A DNA stretch of 64,000 bases, from positions 153,691 through 217,690 of the forward strand of contig JBMNUZ010000002.1 of NCBI GenBank assembly GCA_050946535.1, written 5' to 3'. The number at the start of each line of letters is the position of its first letter. Position 1 is the stretch's first letter. Shown here in pieces: positions 62,619 to 64,000 of this stretch. The DNA comes from RUG708 sp050946535 (lineage in GTDB: Bacteria > Bacillota > Clostridia > Peptostreptococcales > Anaerovoracaceae). A program made the position numbers and the translations under genes. Below the pieces are notes generated by a model that had not been told where the DNA came from, made no database searches, and was given only the letters and a program-made list of their open reading frames with translations.

Positions 62619-63873
62619 ATTAAAAAGAATTTGCTGAAGACGGCGGCAGCGATCGGACTTTCAGCAGCTATGGTGCTTACTATGAATACTGGAGCAGTAT
62701 TCGCAGCATCCATAACTTATGACGTCCCGACGTCCCCGATGACAGTAGACGAAAATCTGATAACTTGTGCGGCACACGCTCAGGCAGATGCGACTCCGGA
62801 AATTCTCGGAATCACCAATACGACAGACCGTGAAAGCGAAGTCCCTGCAGAGTACAGTCTGGAAAAAGCACAGACTTCCGTACTGATCGGAACATTCGGA
62901 ACAGACATCAACTCGTCGCCGAACCCATATCTCTATAACTGGGCGTACAACAGCTGGGCTTCTGAAAACGGAGCGACTCTCGCCGAAAAGCATACGCTCG
63001 GCGGCATCAGCGGTTCTCCTAACTCTGTTGATACAGAAGTAGTCGCAGAGCTCGGAACAGTACGTTCCCTCTATTACCGCCCTGACATTCTCATCGGCAC
63101 ATCTGGCGGAGACTACAGCACTCTCATCGCCGATCTCGATGAAAACAAGGACAGCGACACTACAAATGACTATGATCCTTACATCGTAAATTATCCTATG
63201 TCCGTTTGCTCTGACTTCCTCGACTGCGCATATGAACTCGCAAATGACTGCGAAGAGATCATGAGCAACGACAGCAGCAAACACACTCGTTACGGCGATC
63301 CTCTAGAGATCGCGGACGAGCTCACGAATTACACTGTAGGAATCCAGAGCTACGTGCTCGAACAGCTGGAGAAGAACAACGCTGAGAAGAAGACCGTTGC
63401 TATATTCGACCCGACTCTGTCAGCTGACGGCGTATTCTACTGTGTAGATTCCGACACTTCGACTCAGGGAACGACGACTCATTCTAGAGTAGGCGAATTC
63501 CTCGACGAGACTACGGTCAACGTAGCTGATAAGCTCGGAAAGACGACTACGACAATAACGACTTCGAGAGGAGACAAAGCTTGTTATGCTCTGACAGCCG
63601 AAGAAATCGTTGAAAATTCGGATATCATCGTAACTGGCGGAGTACAGAACAACGGCAACAAGAGCGAAGACGAAATCAGAGAAATGCTGCTCGAGTACAT
63701 CGATTCTTCAAATACTGAGCTCGTCAACAAGGTTCAGACTATGCCTGTAATGTCAAGCTCATTCGAAACTGTAGGATCGATCGGCGCAAACTCGATCGAA
63801 AATCTGCTCGGCATGGCTTACTGGACTGCATACTGCTATCCTGAATACGTCAACCCTGTTTATTCTGCAACTT
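62619..63873 (+). pseudogene. SLH receptor copy 4: ATG lost, truncated by IS insertion
   Basis: The position of the ATG in copies 2 and 3 reads ATT here, at the normal distance from an intact AAGGAGG. The frame is open from there through about 418 codons and matches copies 2 and 3 closely, including YRPDILIGTSGGDYS and ENSDIIVTGG. Homology ends at 63873 in the YAATYWY region, where an IS3-like element begins; the SLH repeats are therefore missing in this window. ATT can start translation rarely (infC), so weak expression is not excluded, but without SLH repeats the product would be unanchored. Confidence 0.85.
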
Positions 63874-64000
63874 TGATATGTACCCTCTTTACTGGACATC
63901 CGGTAAGGAGGGTATTTTCATGCGCTACTCATACGAGTTCAAAAGAAAATGTATCGAAATGTATCGCGACGGGGTCTATCCGGAAACTCCGGAGGGGATC
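63874..64000 (+). mobile_element. IS3-family-like insertion sequence, left end
   Basis: The element appears to begin with TG at 63874, in the middle of the SLH gene. Its end contains TACCCTCTTTACTGGACATC and can fold back on itself (TACCCTC with GAGGGTA, 63881-63914). The same terminal sequence is present alone at 24690. The right end lies outside the window. Confidence 0.8.
63920..64000 (+). CDS. IS3-type transposase OrfA, N-terminal fragment
   Basis: ATG after AAGGAGGG. The 27 visible residues start MRYSYEFKRKCIEMYRDG and continue with YPETPEGI, which is the typical beginning of IS3/IS150-group OrfA helix-turn-helix proteins. The gene is cut by the window end. Confidence 0.82.
   Translation, partial: MRYSYEFKRKCIEMYRDGVYPETPEGI

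Noticed and set aside
57326..63284. Long minus-strand open frames (over 200 codons) opposite SLH copies 2, 3 and 4
   Set aside because: They are antisense to well-supported genes, have no ribosome site and no signal or domain; their similarity to each other follows from the duplication of the sense strand.

Overview
The window looks like a chromosome segment of a Gram-positive, anaerobic, S-layer-bearing member of the Bacillota, most likely class Clostridia. The evidence is AAGGAGG-type ribosome-binding sites, SLH-domain proteins, lipoprotein-type binding proteins, a FeoA-FeoB fusion, an iron-dependent alcohol dehydrogenase, TTG/GTG starts and moderate G+C with very AT-rich promoter regions. 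A Family XIII/Anaerovoracaceae-type organism is a guess only. No rRNA, CRISPR array, prophage or plasmid functions are seen.

Layout. (1) 1-1460: end of a ribosome-biogenesis GTPase gene and rnhB. (2) 1476-16402, minus strand: cassette A. In transcription order it holds a Fec/BtuD-type ABC ATPase with a long disordered tail, two S-layer-anchored proteins, a stalked binding lipoprotein, two FecCD-type permeases, a DUF58 protein, a DUF4129 membrane protein and a MoxR ATPase. (3) 17138-45152: a largely housekeeping middle with tRNA-Thr, valS, folC, a lipid kinase, a transglutaminase-SLH protein, a ClC channel, modBCA, ppk1/ppx, an Fe-ADH, twin small DUF6506-like genes, feoAB, mgtE, a thioesterase/isochorismatase pair, a radical SAM gene and two regulators. 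(4) 45823-64000, plus strand: cassette B, with the same parts in a different order: lipoprotein, permease, permease, ATPase, MoxR, DUF58, DUF4129, then four SLH surface genes in tandem. The last of these has lost its ATG and is cut by an IS3-like element at the window edge.

The main observation is that the same set of gene families occurs twice, about 29 kb apart and in opposite orientation. The SLH proteins appear to carry a binding-protein-like region ahead of three SLH repeats. This suggests a relay: wall-anchored receptor, then long-stalked lipoprotein, then FecCD permease pair, then ATPase, with a co-transcribed MoxR/DUF58/DUF4129 module of unknown role. The ligand cannot be read from the sequence; an iron chelate, haem or cobamide is possible. 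Local RNA structures accompany the system: a roughly 180-nt multi-hairpin leader and a two-hairpin 3' element at the tandem SLH genes, and paired hairpins with compensatory changes in cassette A.

Start sites were moved from the longest open frame wherever a downstream ATG/GTG has a clear ribosome-binding site or signal peptide. Function calls rest on motif recognition, not on database searches.
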